From the NCBI RefSeq assembly GCF_002161675.1, contig NZ_NFIH01000002.1:124001-188000 (forward strand): a stretch of 64,000 bases of DNA, given 5' to 3'. Position numbers and translations under genes: made by a program. The notes under the pieces were generated by a model that saw only the letters and a list, made by a program, of their open reading frames with translations, was not told the DNA's origin and did no database searches. Positions 8,382 to 17,633 of this stretch are shown here, piece by piece (the stretch's first letter is position 1; every line of letters begins with the position of its first letter). The DNA is from Pseudoflavonifractor sp. An44. GTDB lineage: Bacteria > Bacillota > Clostridia > Oscillospirales > Oscillospiraceae.

Positions 8382-9880
8382 GCCTTGTGACCCCCAATCT
8401 GTCCATTGCGCTCCCGGGTGGTGGCTCCGTCCCGGAAATTCATCCCTTTGAGAAGGGCGTTTTTTCCGTACTTCTTTTTGATGCTGAGAATGGCCTGCTG
8501 CTTCTGGCGCTCTCGCTTTCGCTGGGCTTGCCGCTGTTGGCTGTCGTCAGAGAATAGACTCATCTGTTGGAACCCTTGCGTAGGCAGGCAGTCTTCCCGC
8601 AGCACCCGGTTGGCAGTGACGTTGAGCCGCCGAATGAGCAACTGGGGATTGACAATTCGGTCAAATAATCTGGTTATTGCCTCCACAATCTCTGTGGTGG
8701 AGGAGGTGTATTCCGGCAAATGAGTGGTGCCGTGGGCGTGCTTGGGGATGGCTCGTCCATAGGCATCGGTGGAGACAGCACCCCGGTAGGCCAGCCTCCG
8801 CTGGGGATCGGTGAGATTCTCCCGGTCGTAGCCCACCGTCAAAGTGAGCTGATCGGTCATCAGTCGATGGTCCACCAAATCCAGCACCAGGAGATCTGCC
8901 ATCTCCTGCACCACCAGCCGTGCCTTTTCTGCCGGGTATGGAGTTTTCAGCACCTGGCCCGACCCCACACTGTTGGTGGTTGGGCGATAGGATTTGATAT
9001 CAGCGATGGTGCACGGCTCCCACCCCCAGGCGTGATCAATGAGCAGCTCCGCATTCACCCCAAACAGTTTGTAGAGCAGTTCCTCGTTGTAGTAGTCCTC
9101 TCGCCTGCCCAGAGAACACCGGGCAATGTCGCCCATGGTGTACAGCCCCTGCTGTTCCAGCTTTTTGGCGTACCCCCGGCCAACCCGCCAGAAATCGGTG
9201 AGAGGACGATGGGCCCAGAGGTTGCGGCGGTAGCTCATCTCGTCCAGACGGGCAATGCGAACCCCATTTTCGTCCGGTGGGATGTGCTTGGCCTCAATAT
9301 CCATGGCCACCTTGGCCAGATATAGGTTGCTGCCAATGCCTGCCGTGGCGGTGATTCCGGTGGTGTGGAGCACATCCAGAAGAATGGTACGGGCCAACTC
9401 CTCCGCCGTCATGCCATAGGTGTCCAGATAGGGGGTCACATCCAGAAACACCTCGTCAATGGAGTAGACATGCATGTCCTCCGGCGCGATATACTTCAGG
9501 TACACGTTATAGATGCGGGTGCTGAACGAAATATAGTGGGCCATCTGTGGCGGGGCCACCAAGTAGTCCAGAGCCAGGTCCGGCCGGGCCAGCAGCTGGG
9601 GTGCCTGGTGGGAGGTTCCCGTGAAGACTCCGCCTGGGGCCTTGCGCCGCCGCTGGGCGTTGACCTCCTTCACCTTCTGCACCACTTCAAAGAGCCGGGC
9701 CCGCCCGGAGATGCCGTAGGCTTTCAGGGCAGGAGACACCGCCAGACAGATGGTCTTCTCGGTACGGCTCTGGTCGGCCACCACCAGATGGGTGGTCATG
9801 GGGTCCAGTCCCCGCTCCATGCACTCCACGGAGGCATAAAAGGATTTCAAATCAATGGATAGATAGGTCTTCTCCTGCAT
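8378..9880 (-). CDS. Y-family (DinB/UmuC/UvrX-like) DNA polymerase
   Basis: A protein of 500 residues. The catalytic core shows the first metal ligand in YLSIDLKSFYASVE (D10) and the SIDEVFLDVT motif (~135-144) with the catalytic Asp-Glu pair. These are followed by the thumb (ATAGIGSNLYLAKVAMD), an HhH-type segment and a little-finger domain. It would copy past damaged bases. An extension rich in Lys/Arg/Gln follows the little finger. It heads a two-gene operon with the YolD-like gene. The promoter region is bracketed by an 11-bp inverted repeat (9897-9942), which suggests a repressor-controlled, probably damage-responsive operon. Confidence 0.92.
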   Translation of the reverse strand: MQEKTYLSIDLKSFYASVECMERGLDPMTTHLVVADQSRTEKTICLAVSPALKAYGISGRARLFEVVQKVKEVNAQRRRKAPGGVFTGTSHQAPQLLARPDLALDYLVAPPQMAHYISFSTRIYNVYLKYIAPEDMHVYSIDEVFLDVTPYLDTYGMTAEELARTILLDVLHTTGITATAGIGSNLYLAKVAMDIEAKHIPPDENGVRIARLDEMSYRRNLWAHRPLTDFWRVGRGYAKKLEQQGLYTMGDIARCSLGRREDYYNEELLYKLFGVNAELLIDHAWGWEPCTIADIKSYRPTTNSVGSGQVLKTPYPAEKARLVVQEMADLLVLDLVDHRLMTDQLTLTVGYDRENLTDPQRRLAYRGAVSTDAYGRAIPKHAHGTTHLPEYTSSTTEIVEAITRLFDRIVNPQLLIRRLNVTANRVLREDCLPTQGFQQMSLFSDDSQQRQAQRKRERQKQQAILSIKKKYGKNALLKGMNFRDGATTRERNGQIGGHKA

Positions 9881-9896
9881 GCCCCTGCGCTCCTCT

Positions 9897-9942
9897 CCTG
9901 GTTATGGAACCATTCTACCACAGAGGATGTCCCATAACCAGG
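9897..9942 (-). promoter_or_regulatory. Perfect 11-bp inverted repeat around the polymerase promoter
   Basis: CCTGGTTATGG (9897-9907) and CCATAACCAGG (9932-9942) are exact reverse complements 24 bases apart. Between them, on the minus strand, lies a TAGAAT that could be the -10 box for the polymerase operon. The repeat could be an operator. It has no U-tract, so it is a poor terminator for the permease gene ending at 9955. Confidence 0.5.
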
Positions 9943-9954
9943 ACTTTCATCCTC

Positions 9955-12900
9955 TCAGTCGGCGTGGGTGAGCAAGGCGAAAATTTTAGTTTTCCCAACT
10001 GTGCGCACCGCTAGAGCACATCCCGCCAAATAAAAGAGAGCAAAGCCAATGGAAGCCAGCCAGACCAGGGGCTGTCCGCTCCAAAGGGTCAGGACCACTC
10101 CGCTGAGAATACAACCCATCAGGCACAGCCCCATCTGTTCCAGGAAGAAGGAGCCGAACACCCGCGTTTGGGAGGCACCCAGCCCTCGCATAATGGCAAA
10201 CTCCATGCGCCGACCATTGACCATCAGCCAGGACACCACAAAGCCCATGACTCCCATGAGGAGGAAGAGCACGGGGAAGAGAATTTGACTCAGGGTGATG
10301 TAGCGCCCCAGAGCCTCCACGGTCTGGGTGAAGGCATAGTCATTGAGCACCACCACAATGCGGCTGCCATTCAAATCACCCGGAACCGAGTACCCCTCCT
10401 GGGCCAGGTACTCTCGGAAATCCTCCAGATTATAGGAGGACTGGAGGGTAAATCGACAGCCGGGGAAATAGTCCCATGGCGCTGCACTTTGCTGTGGGCT
10501 CTCCGCCTGCCAAGGGGGCAGGCAGAGACGGCTGAGCGGCACATAGATGGTCTTGTCCGTGCCCTCCGAGGCACAGGAACCTACAGGGAACACCGTAATG
10601 GTGCCGCCCTTTTGGGAATTGATTTTAATGTCATCCCCTAAGCTGATTCCCTGCTCCTCCATCCAAGTTTGGCTGGCAATACAGGGCAGCGGGGTGCTCT
10701 GGGGGGTGTTGTAGTAGCTGGGGGCTTCCAAGAAGCTCTCGTCCCAGCCCTCCAGCCAGGTGATGGTGGGTACTTGACGATAGATGAATCTGGGAGATAC
10801 CTCCAAACCGTTGAGAAAGACCAGCTCCGGCTGCTTGGAAACCCACTCGCCCCGGAGCTTATTGCCGAATGCGGTGTTTGGAAAGTCTGGCATCTCATCC
10901 GGCATCCAGTAGTGGGTGGAGTCATAGACCAGCATGGACGAGAGCAGACCCGAGTCCCAGAGTTGCCAAGGGTCTTCCAGCATGAGTCCGGTATACTGCC
11001 TGCCATTGACCGAGGTAAACTGTCCTGTAATGGTGGTGTTCTCGTACAGAGTAGCCCGCTGCTGATCCCAGCCCTGTGCCGTTGCCATGAGAAACCCTAA
11101 GAAAGCAGATAGGACCAGGGCCACGCCAGGTACTGCCATGGAGCGCCAACCGCCCCGACGGGCGGAGAGCCAGGCAAAGCGCACGGCACCCTTCCCCGTG
11201 ATACTGGTTCCGCTGCGGGGAACGCGCACTTGACTCTTGCCTCGGCGGAGGGTATTTTTCCTCTGGGCCAGCTGTGTAAACAGGGCACACAGCACCAGAG
11301 CGAGTAGAAATACGATAACAGCGGACACCCACGCAGGCCACAGCGGCACCTGTTGAGGCAGCTCTGCCTCTTTGGTGGTACCCAGAGCTCCGTTGCTGTA
11401 CCGCTGATCGGCAGCATACAGAGCCCGGGCCCCTTGCAGGGCCAGCCCAATGAGCAACTGCATAGACACGGCAGACACTACCATGCCCGCAAGCACAGCC
11501 ACACCAGCCACCACTGTGACCCCGGAGAGGAGCCACAGCCAGATTTTCCTCTTGGGGGTACCCAGGGACACCATCACATCCACGGCCTGCTGCTGTCGTC
11601 CCACGAAGAGGAAGGCGAACAGGCACAGTACCGCCAGTGCCCCTACCAGGGCGGCAAAGGTGACTCCTTGGGCAGTGGCCTCCATGGCCTGTAGAGGCTG
11701 GGCTGCGGTGGCGTAGCCCTGATCGTACAGGGTGATCTCCACCCCGTCAGGGGCCATGGCCGTCATCTGCTCCACGGCCTCCACAGCTCCAGCGTTGTCC
11801 AAAACAGCACGGCCAAACAGATATCCAAACAGCGGGGCTTCCGGCAGGGCGTCTTGCCGAGATACCCAGAGGTGCCCTTCGTAGCCCTTGCCCTGATTGA
11901 CAATCCCCACCACGGTCCAGGTGCGGCTGTCCCCTGTCTCCTCCAGAGCGAAGGGGTCTGTCTGGGTGGACTGCATCACCGACACAGAAAGCTCATCCCC
12001 CAGGTTTAACTCCAGCTGCTGGGCGATGTCCTGGGTGACAGCGCATACCCCCTTCTCCCCTTCCTGGGGGTATCGTCCCTCTTTGAGGTAGAGCGTTCCC
12101 TGTTGGAAAGGCTCCAAGGCGGGGATGTTGTCGCTGGCCTCCACTTGGATATAGTTGTTGCCCCGCTCATACTGTTTGGCGTACGTTGAAAAAAGGCTGT
12201 CGGTGAATATGGGGTCGTCATAGCTGTCAAAGGAAACCCATGGGGATTGATCACAGCCCTCATAGAACGCTCTCACAACAATGCCTTGATTGGATGCGCC
12301 GCTGTCCATCCGCTCTCCATGGATAAGATACCGCTTTCCCGGCTCTGCCATAAAGCCGCTGTCTCCAGGATAGACCTCTACGAGCACGCCGCTTTTTCCG
12401 TCATAGGAATACAGGTTTTCCCCAATGATTCCGCTGTAGTGATCCAGAGCCAAGCGGAAGTTTACCAGTGTGTCGATGGAGGTCAACTTTCCGGTCTGTG
12501 GGTCGGTTTCAATATAACTGTCCCGGCGAAAGAAGCCACCCTGATTTTTTAGCCAGTTCAGCTCCATGGAGAGACCCCGGTCTTTGTCTATCAGGGTAAC
12601 GGTTCCGTTCATCTGTTCGGTAACATATGCCGCTGACGTCTCCAATGGCGCACTGGAGTAATATGGAACATCCTCCCACACCCCCTCCCGGATGTGGACG
12701 GTGCACCGGTCGTCGGAATAGATCAGGTATTCCTCGGGAAGATCCTCTAACTGTGCGGGACACTCCTGAAAAGCGAATACCTCACTGAGTTGAAAAACCG
12801 ACACCACCATTTTATCCTCATAGGGAATGGTGCCATCCGGGCGCTGATAGCCGTCTGTCAGAACCATTCCCCGTTGTGTGGACTCCCACAGCTCCACGCC

Positions 12901-13173
12901 CTGCACTTGGCTGTAGTCTCCCAGCTGGAAAAACGCCACCCGGGCCGATTCATCGGCGGCATATTGGTCGGGGTAATTCTCTCCCTTGTACTCCACCAAG
13001 GCGATGGAGGTGTAGGTAGCGTCCATGGCTGCCAGCGTCTGAGTGCAATAGCTCCATAGCCCCAGTCCCAGGGACAGGGAGAGGGTGAGAAGGAAAATCA
13101 AAAGGGTGAAGAGAACGGTGCGACCACGAGAGCGCACAGTGCTGAGAATTCCATTGCGAAGAATCATAAACAC
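9955..13173 (-). CDS. FtsX-type ABC transporter permease, paralog B
   Basis: A protein of 1,072 residues. There is an N-terminal membrane segment (about 18-40), a very long extracytoplasmic region of ~460 residues, three membrane segments around 505-600, and a fourth near 660. A second extracytoplasmic region (~690-960) and a C-terminal FtsX bundle complete it. It is the duplicated-fold layout of macrolide/peptide exporter or lipoprotein-related permeases of the MacB class in Firmicutes. It lies 38 bases after its paralog and uses the same ATPase. The last ~130 residues are almost identical to paralog A, whereas the extracytoplasmic parts have drifted. Substrate unknown. Confidence 0.85.
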   Translation of the reverse strand: MFMILRNGILSTVRSRGRTVLFTLLIFLLTLSLSLGLGLWSYCTQTLAAMDATYTSIALVEYKGENYPDQYAADESARVAFFQLGDYSQVQGVELWESTQRGMVLTDGYQRPDGTIPYEDKMVVSVFQLSEVFAFQECPAQLEDLPEEYLIYSDDRCTVHIREGVWEDVPYYSSAPLETSAAYVTEQMNGTVTLIDKDRGLSMELNWLKNQGGFFRRDSYIETDPQTGKLTSIDTLVNFRLALDHYSGIIGENLYSYDGKSGVLVEVYPGDSGFMAEPGKRYLIHGERMDSGASNQGIVVRAFYEGCDQSPWVSFDSYDDPIFTDSLFSTYAKQYERGNNYIQVEASDNIPALEPFQQGTLYLKEGRYPQEGEKGVCAVTQDIAQQLELNLGDELSVSVMQSTQTDPFALEETGDSRTWTVVGIVNQGKGYEGHLWVSRQDALPEAPLFGYLFGRAVLDNAGAVEAVEQMTAMAPDGVEITLYDQGYATAAQPLQAMEATAQGVTFAALVGALAVLCLFAFLFVGRQQQAVDVMVSLGTPKRKIWLWLLSGVTVVAGVAVLAGMVVSAVSMQLLIGLALQGARALYAADQRYSNGALGTTKEAELPQQVPLWPAWVSAVIVFLLALVLCALFTQLAQRKNTLRRGKSQVRVPRSGTSITGKGAVRFAWLSARRGGWRSMAVPGVALVLSAFLGFLMATAQGWDQQRATLYENTTITGQFTSVNGRQYTGLMLEDPWQLWDSGLLSSMLVYDSTHYWMPDEMPDFPNTAFGNKLRGEWVSKQPELVFLNGLEVSPRFIYRQVPTITWLEGWDESFLEAPSYYNTPQSTPLPCIASQTWMEEQGISLGDDIKINSQKGGTITVFPVGSCASEGTDKTIYVPLSRLCLPPWQAESPQQSAAPWDYFPGCRFTLQSSYNLEDFREYLAQEGYSVPGDLNGSRIVVVLNDYAFTQTVEALGRYITLSQILFPVLFLLMGVMGFVVSWLMVNGRRMEFAIMRGLGASQTRVFGSFFLEQMGLCLMGCILSGVVLTLWSGQPLVWLASIGFALFYLAGCALAVRTVGKTKIFALLTHAD

Positions 13174-13211
13174 ACACCCTTTCCCTCAAGTGTGGGGGGA
13201 ATTCGATTCCA

Positions 13212-16200
13212 TCAATCTGCATGGGTAAGGAGGGTAAAGATTTTGGTCCGTCCCACGGTACGTACGGCCAGAGCACATCCCGCCAAATAAAAGAGAGCAA
13301 AGCCAGCGGAAGCCAGCCAGACCAGGGGCTGCCCGCTCCAAAGGGTCAGGACCACTCCGCTGAGGATGCATCCCATCAGGCACAGTCCCATCTGTTCCAG
13401 GAAGAAGGAGCCAAACACCCGCTTTTTGGAGGCACCCAGCCCTCGCATGATGGCAAACTCCATGCGCCGACCATTGACCATGAGCCAGGACACCACAAAG
13501 CCCATAACTCCCATGAGGAGGAAGAGCACAGGGAAGAGAATTTGACTCAGGGTGATGTAGCGTCCCAGAGCCTCCACGGTCTGGGTAAAGGTGGAGTCGT
13601 TGAGCATGACTACGATGCGATTGCCGTTTAAATCCCCTGGGACAGAATATTCTTCCTGGGCCAGATACTCCCGGAAATCATCCAAATCATAGGCGGATTT
13701 CAGGGTGAAACGGCAACCCAGATAATCGGCGATGTCAGTTTGCAAGCAACTCAGTGGCGCGTAGAGGTTGTCAGCAGCTCCCCACGGAGTAAAAGAACCC
13801 ACGATGCACACGGGAATATCGCCTGCCAGTTCCGTATAGACGGAAATTTGGTCGCCCAACTCCACCCCCTTCTCTTTCATCCAGCGTGTGCTGGAAACAC
13901 AGGGGGTGATGCCCTCCATGCCACTGGTGTAGTTGTTGGGCTCTGTCAGGAATCCCTCGTCCCAGCCCTCTAGCCATGTGATTTCCGGGCTTTTCTCGCT
14001 GTAAATAAAGTCTGGCGCAACTGCGAAGCCGTTGAGGAATACCATGTCTTCCTGCTTTTCAATCCACCCGGCCCTGCGGTCCTGGCCATGTACATTGTCT
14101 GCGAATTGTGGCATGTCCTTGCTCAGCCAGTAGTGGTAGCTGCGATAGACCTGAATGTCAGACACCATACCGGATTCGCTGATCTGGAACGGATCGGATA
14201 GATGCAAATCTGTATACTGCCTTCCATTGGCAGAGGTAAATTGACCTGTGATGGTGGTGTTATCATAGAGACTCCGGCGCTGGCTCTCCCAGCCCTGAGC
14301 AGTCACCATCAAAAATCCCAAAAATCCAGACAAGACCAGCGCCACCACGGGAACGACCACAGAGCGCCAACCGCCTCGGCGGGCAGAGAGCCAGGCAAAG
14401 CGCACAGCACCCTTCCCTGCGACACTGGTGCCGCTGCGGGGAACACGTACCCGGGTTTTACCCTGGCGAAGTGTGTTTTTCCGCTGCGCCTGGCCCACAA
14501 AGGCCACGCACAGGATCAGAGCGGCCACAAACACCACCACGCCTGCCACCAAGGCAGGCCAAAGAGGCACTTGTTGGGGCAGCTCTACCTCTTTCGTGGC
14601 GCCCAGAGCCCCGTTGCTATACCGCCGATCGGCGGCATACAGGGCACGAGCCCCTTGCAAGGCCAGAGCAATGAGCAGCTGCATGGAGGCGGCGGATACC
14701 GCCATCCCTACCAGTACAGCTACCCCTGCCACCAGGGTCACGCCGGAGAGGAGCCACAGCCGAATCTTACCCCTGGGCGTGCCCAGGGAGACCATCACGT
14801 CCACCGCCTGCTGCTGTCGCCCCACAAAGAGGAATGCAAACAGGCACAAGACAGCCAACACACCCACCAGGGAGGCAAACGTGACGCCCTGAGCCGTGGA
14901 CTCCATGGCCTGTAGGGGCTGGGCAGCGGCTGCATAGCCCTGGTCATACAGGGTAATGCGCACCCCATCCGGAGCCATGGCTTCCATCTGGTCCACCGCC
15001 TCAACCGCACGGTTGTTGTCTAAAACGGCCCGGCCCAACAGATAGCCAAACAGGGGTGCTTGAGGTAGATCCTCTCCCCTGGAAACCCAGATGCGCCCCT
15101 CGTAGCCGCTGGCCTGGTTCACAATCCCAACCACGGTCCAGCTTCGAGTGTCGTCCGTTTCTCCCAAGGCAAAGGGGTCGTATTCGGTAGACTGCATCAT
15201 GGACAGAGAGATGGTGTCCCCCACCTTCAAATTCAGCTGTTTGGCAATGTCCTGGGTTATGGCGCATACGCCGCTCTCCCCCGCTTTGGGATATCGCCCA
15301 TCGGTGAGATACAAGGTTCCTTGTTGGAAGGGCTCCAGAGCGGCGATGTAATCGCTGGATTCCACTTGCATGTAGTTGTTGCCCAACTCATATTTTTGGG
15401 CGTACTCTGTAAAGATGCTGTCAGTGAATACTGGGTCATCATAGTTGTCAAAGGCCACCCAGGGAGACTGGTCACAGCCCTCGTAGAACTCCGTCACCCG
15501 AATGGCACGGCTGGAACTGCCGCTGTCGTACAGTTCTCCGTGGAGGAGGTAACGCTTTCCGGGCTCGGGTACAAAGCCACTGTCCCCGGGGTCAATTTCC
15601 ACCAGAACACCACTCTTCCCCTCATAGGAGTAGAGATTTTTCCCGATGATGCCTGTATACCCTGCCGGAGCCTGTCGATATCCCAAGAAATATTCTTCCC
15701 AATAGCTCTCACCTGTGGCAGGGTCTGTCTCATAGGACTCTCCACGATCGAAGACGTTCCCTGCCTCCTCCATCCAGCTCAAATCCAATGTGATGTCGCG
15801 GGTCTCGTCTATTAGAGTGAGTCTAGGGCTGGCAACCACTCGGACATCCTCTTTTCTGCTGGAGAGCAGGGAATAATACTGAATATCTTCCCACATGCCC
15901 TCCTTGGTTTTTACAGTGCAGGTGGGGCCTTCCCGAATCATATACTCCTCCGGGAGGTCTTCCAGCTCAATGGTGAAGGACTCTTGAACGTACTTCTGGG
16001 TGATCTGGAACACAGCCAAAACCACCTGGTTCTCATAGGGAATGGTGCCGTCCGGACGCTGATATCCCTCGGACAGGGCGACGCCCCAATCGGTGGTCTC
16101 CCACAGCGTTACCCCGGGCACCTGGCTATAGTCCCCCAACTGCGCCAGGGACTGGCGGGCGGTATCGTCCGCTGCATAGGGGTCGGGATAGTTCTCTCCC

Positions 16201-16382
16201 ATGTGTTCCACCAGAGCAATGGAGGTGTAAGCCTGGTCCATGGCCTCCAGCGTCTGGGCGCAGTAGCTCCACAGGGCCATTCCCAGGGACAGGGAGAGGG
16301 TCAAAAGCAGGATGAGCAGGCTGAATAGGACGGTACGCCCTCGGGCCCGAACTGTACTGAGAATACCGTTTCGTATCACCAT
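13212..16382 (-). CDS. FtsX-type ABC transporter permease, paralog A
   Basis: A protein of 1,056 residues with the same architecture as paralog B downstream. It has an N-terminal membrane anchor after ILSTVRARGRTVLF, a large extracytoplasmic domain, a central membrane bundle with VMVSLGTPRGKI (coupling segment) and a C-terminal bundle with MEFAIMRGLGAS, the FtsX cytoplasmic loop that contacts the ATPase. It starts 13 bases after the ATPase gene. Tandem paralogs behind a single ATPase suggest a heterodimeric transporter, with the two extracytoplasmic parts specialised. No accessory lipoprotein is visible. Confidence 0.85.
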   Translation of the reverse strand: MVIRNGILSTVRARGRTVLFSLLILLLTLSLSLGMALWSYCAQTLEAMDQAYTSIALVEHMGENYPDPYAADDTARQSLAQLGDYSQVPGVTLWETTDWGVALSEGYQRPDGTIPYENQVVLAVFQITQKYVQESFTIELEDLPEEYMIREGPTCTVKTKEGMWEDIQYYSLLSSRKEDVRVVASPRLTLIDETRDITLDLSWMEEAGNVFDRGESYETDPATGESYWEEYFLGYRQAPAGYTGIIGKNLYSYEGKSGVLVEIDPGDSGFVPEPGKRYLLHGELYDSGSSSRAIRVTEFYEGCDQSPWVAFDNYDDPVFTDSIFTEYAQKYELGNNYMQVESSDYIAALEPFQQGTLYLTDGRYPKAGESGVCAITQDIAKQLNLKVGDTISLSMMQSTEYDPFALGETDDTRSWTVVGIVNQASGYEGRIWVSRGEDLPQAPLFGYLLGRAVLDNNRAVEAVDQMEAMAPDGVRITLYDQGYAAAAQPLQAMESTAQGVTFASLVGVLAVLCLFAFLFVGRQQQAVDVMVSLGTPRGKIRLWLLSGVTLVAGVAVLVGMAVSAASMQLLIALALQGARALYAADRRYSNGALGATKEVELPQQVPLWPALVAGVVVFVAALILCVAFVGQAQRKNTLRQGKTRVRVPRSGTSVAGKGAVRFAWLSARRGGWRSVVVPVVALVLSGFLGFLMVTAQGWESQRRSLYDNTTITGQFTSANGRQYTDLHLSDPFQISESGMVSDIQVYRSYHYWLSKDMPQFADNVHGQDRRAGWIEKQEDMVFLNGFAVAPDFIYSEKSPEITWLEGWDEGFLTEPNNYTSGMEGITPCVSSTRWMKEKGVELGDQISVYTELAGDIPVCIVGSFTPWGAADNLYAPLSCLQTDIADYLGCRFTLKSAYDLDDFREYLAQEEYSVPGDLNGNRIVVMLNDSTFTQTVEALGRYITLSQILFPVLFLLMGVMGFVVSWLMVNGRRMEFAIMRGLGASKKRVFGSFFLEQMGLCLMGCILSGVVLTLWSGQPLVWLASAGFALFYLAGCALAVRTVGRTKIFTLLTHAD

Positions 16383-16395
16383 GGGATTCGCCTCC

Positions 16396-17061
16396 TCACT
16401 TTACCACCTGACCGTCTTTCAGTTCCAGAATGTCATCTGCTTTCTGGGCCAGGGTGCGGTCGTGGGTGACAATGATGACACAGTACCCGTCGTCATGGGC
16501 CAAACTCTGGAGGATGGAATAGATGTTCTCACTGTTGGCCGTATCCAGGTTTCCGGTGGGTTCGTCCGCCAAGAGAATTTTGGTGTCCATGCCCAGGGCG
16601 CGGGCGATGGCCACCCGCTGCTGCTCACCGCCGGAGAGCATGGTGGGATAACGGCCCAGCACGGTCTCGGGCAGTCCTACTTTTTCTACCAAAATCTTAG
16701 CCTTTTCCCTTGCCTCCTTGGGGCTTGTCCCCCGCAGCTCCATGGGGTACATCACATTTTCCGCCACCGTGAGCAAGGGGAACAGCCGGAAATTTTGATA
16801 AATCACCGCCACCTGCTCCCGACGGTACTGCTCCAACTTCATTTGGCTGGTGGCCACATCGTGGCACAGCACCTCTCCTTCTGTGGGCAGATCCAGCCCC
16901 GCCAACAGGGAGAGCAACGTGGTTTTTCCGCTGCCCGATTTGCCAACCACGGCGTACACCTTTCCACCATCGAAGGATGCGGTGATGTTCCGCAGGGCCT
17001 CTACCTTTTGATACTGCGTCTGATACGTATAGCTGACGTCTCTAAGTTCCAATACTCCCAT
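16396..17061 (-). CDS. ABC transporter ATP-binding protein (MacB/LolD type)
   Basis: A protein of 221 residues with Walker [11 protein letters not shown] (~38-47), Q-loop, signature [15 protein letters not shown] (~141-155), Walker [13 protein letters not shown] and the switch histidine in IVTHDR. The X-loop and length fit the LolD/MacB subfamily that partners FtsX-type permeases. It is the first gene of the three-gene minus-strand operon. An AAGGAG site precedes the ATG, and the promoter is at 17101-17129. Confidence 0.95.
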   Translation of the reverse strand: MGVLELRDVSYTYQTQYQKVEALRNITASFDGGKVYAVVGKSGSGKTTLLSLLAGLDLPTEGEVLCHDVATSQMKLEQYRREQVAVIYQNFRLFPLLTVAENVMYPMELRGTSPKEAREKAKILVEKVGLPETVLGRYPTMLSGGEQQRVAIARALGMDTKILLADEPTGNLDTANSENIYSILQSLAHDDGYCVIIVTHDRTLAQKADDILELKDGQVVK

Positions 17062-17100
17062 GATTCACCGCTCCTTTTTTTGTATTTTGTGGTTTGTTTA

Positions 17101-17129
17101 AGTATACAACATGCCACAGAATGATGCAA
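17101..17129 (-). promoter_or_regulatory. Sigma-A promoter for the ABC transporter operon
   Basis: On the minus strand TTGCAT (17129-17124), a 17-base spacer and TATACT (17106-17101) lie 40 bases before the ATPase start. It faces away from the arsR promoter. Confidence 0.7.
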
Positions 17130-17169
17130 CGGCTCTATGGTCAAAACAACCATATTGTTGAATGACATA

Positions 17170-17198
17170 TTGACATTTCTCGATGTATTGAATATACT
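17170..17198 (+). promoter_or_regulatory. Sigma-A promoter for the ars operon
   Basis: TTGACA (17170-17175), a 17-base spacer and TATACT (17193-17198). The predicted start of transcription (~17205) rules out use of the TTG at 17208 and supports the GTG start at 17241. An ArsR operator would be expected to overlap this site, but I cannot mark it with confidence. Confidence 0.8.
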
Positions 17199-17240
17199 GC
17201 TGTTAGATTGAAATTCTTCGATGCGATGGGAGGGATTGCT

Positions 17241-17549
17241 GTGCGAGATCACGCCTCAGATATGAGAGTATTTAAGGCCTTTTGCGATGTGAATCGGCTG
17301 CAAATTTTGGAGCTATTGCGCAGCGGCGAGAAGTGTGCCTGTGCGCTGTTGGAGCATTTACACATCAGCCAGTCCACCCTCTCCTATCACATGAAGATTC
17401 TCTGTGACTCCGGTGTGGTCGTGGGACGTACGGAGGGAAAGTGGACCCACTATTCCCTGGGGGAGGAGGGCTGTGCCTATGCCCGGCAGCTGTTGGAGGA
17501 ATTGACGGATACCTCGGCTGCTGGCACCGCAGACAACTGCTGTGGATGA
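17241..17549 (+). CDS. arsR: ArsR/SmtB-family metalloregulator
   Basis: A protein of 102 residues from the GTG at 17241, placed by GGGAGGGA just upstream. The winged-HTH runs through ILELLRSGEKCACALLEHLHI, with recognition helix SQSTLSYHMKIL. The CxC in EKCACALLE matches the arsenite-sensing ELCVC site at the start of helix alpha-3 in classic ArsR. Further cysteines (DNCC) end the protein. It would repress the downstream permease, thioredoxin-like and reductase genes until As(III) binds. A hairpin with U-tract directly follows the gene. Confidence 0.92.
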   Translation: MRDHASDMRVFKAFCDVNRLQILELLRSGEKCACALLEHLHISQSTLSYHMKILCDSGVVVGRTEGKWTHYSLGEEGCAYARQLLEELTDTSAAGTADNCCG

Positions 17550-17550
17550 G

Positions 17551-17580
17551 AAAACCATCTGTTTCTTGAGATGGTTTTTT
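17551..17580 (+). terminator. Terminator or attenuator after arsR
   Basis: AAAACCATCT pairs with AGATGGTTTT across an 8-base loop and is followed by further Ts. Because the next ars gene lacks a clear promoter of its own, the hairpin may act as a partial terminator that lowers expression of the downstream genes. Confidence 0.8.
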
Positions 17581-17633
17581 CTCAACTTGTTCAAATCGAA
17601 ATTTTTAGAACTATGATTGGAGGTATGGATTAG

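Noticed and set aside
17241-17583. Programmed frameshifting as the explanation for the broken arsenic permease
   Set aside because: The C6 run does not offer a classic X-XXY-YYZ slippery heptamer in frame and no strong stimulatory hairpin follows closely; a plain indel is the simpler reading.
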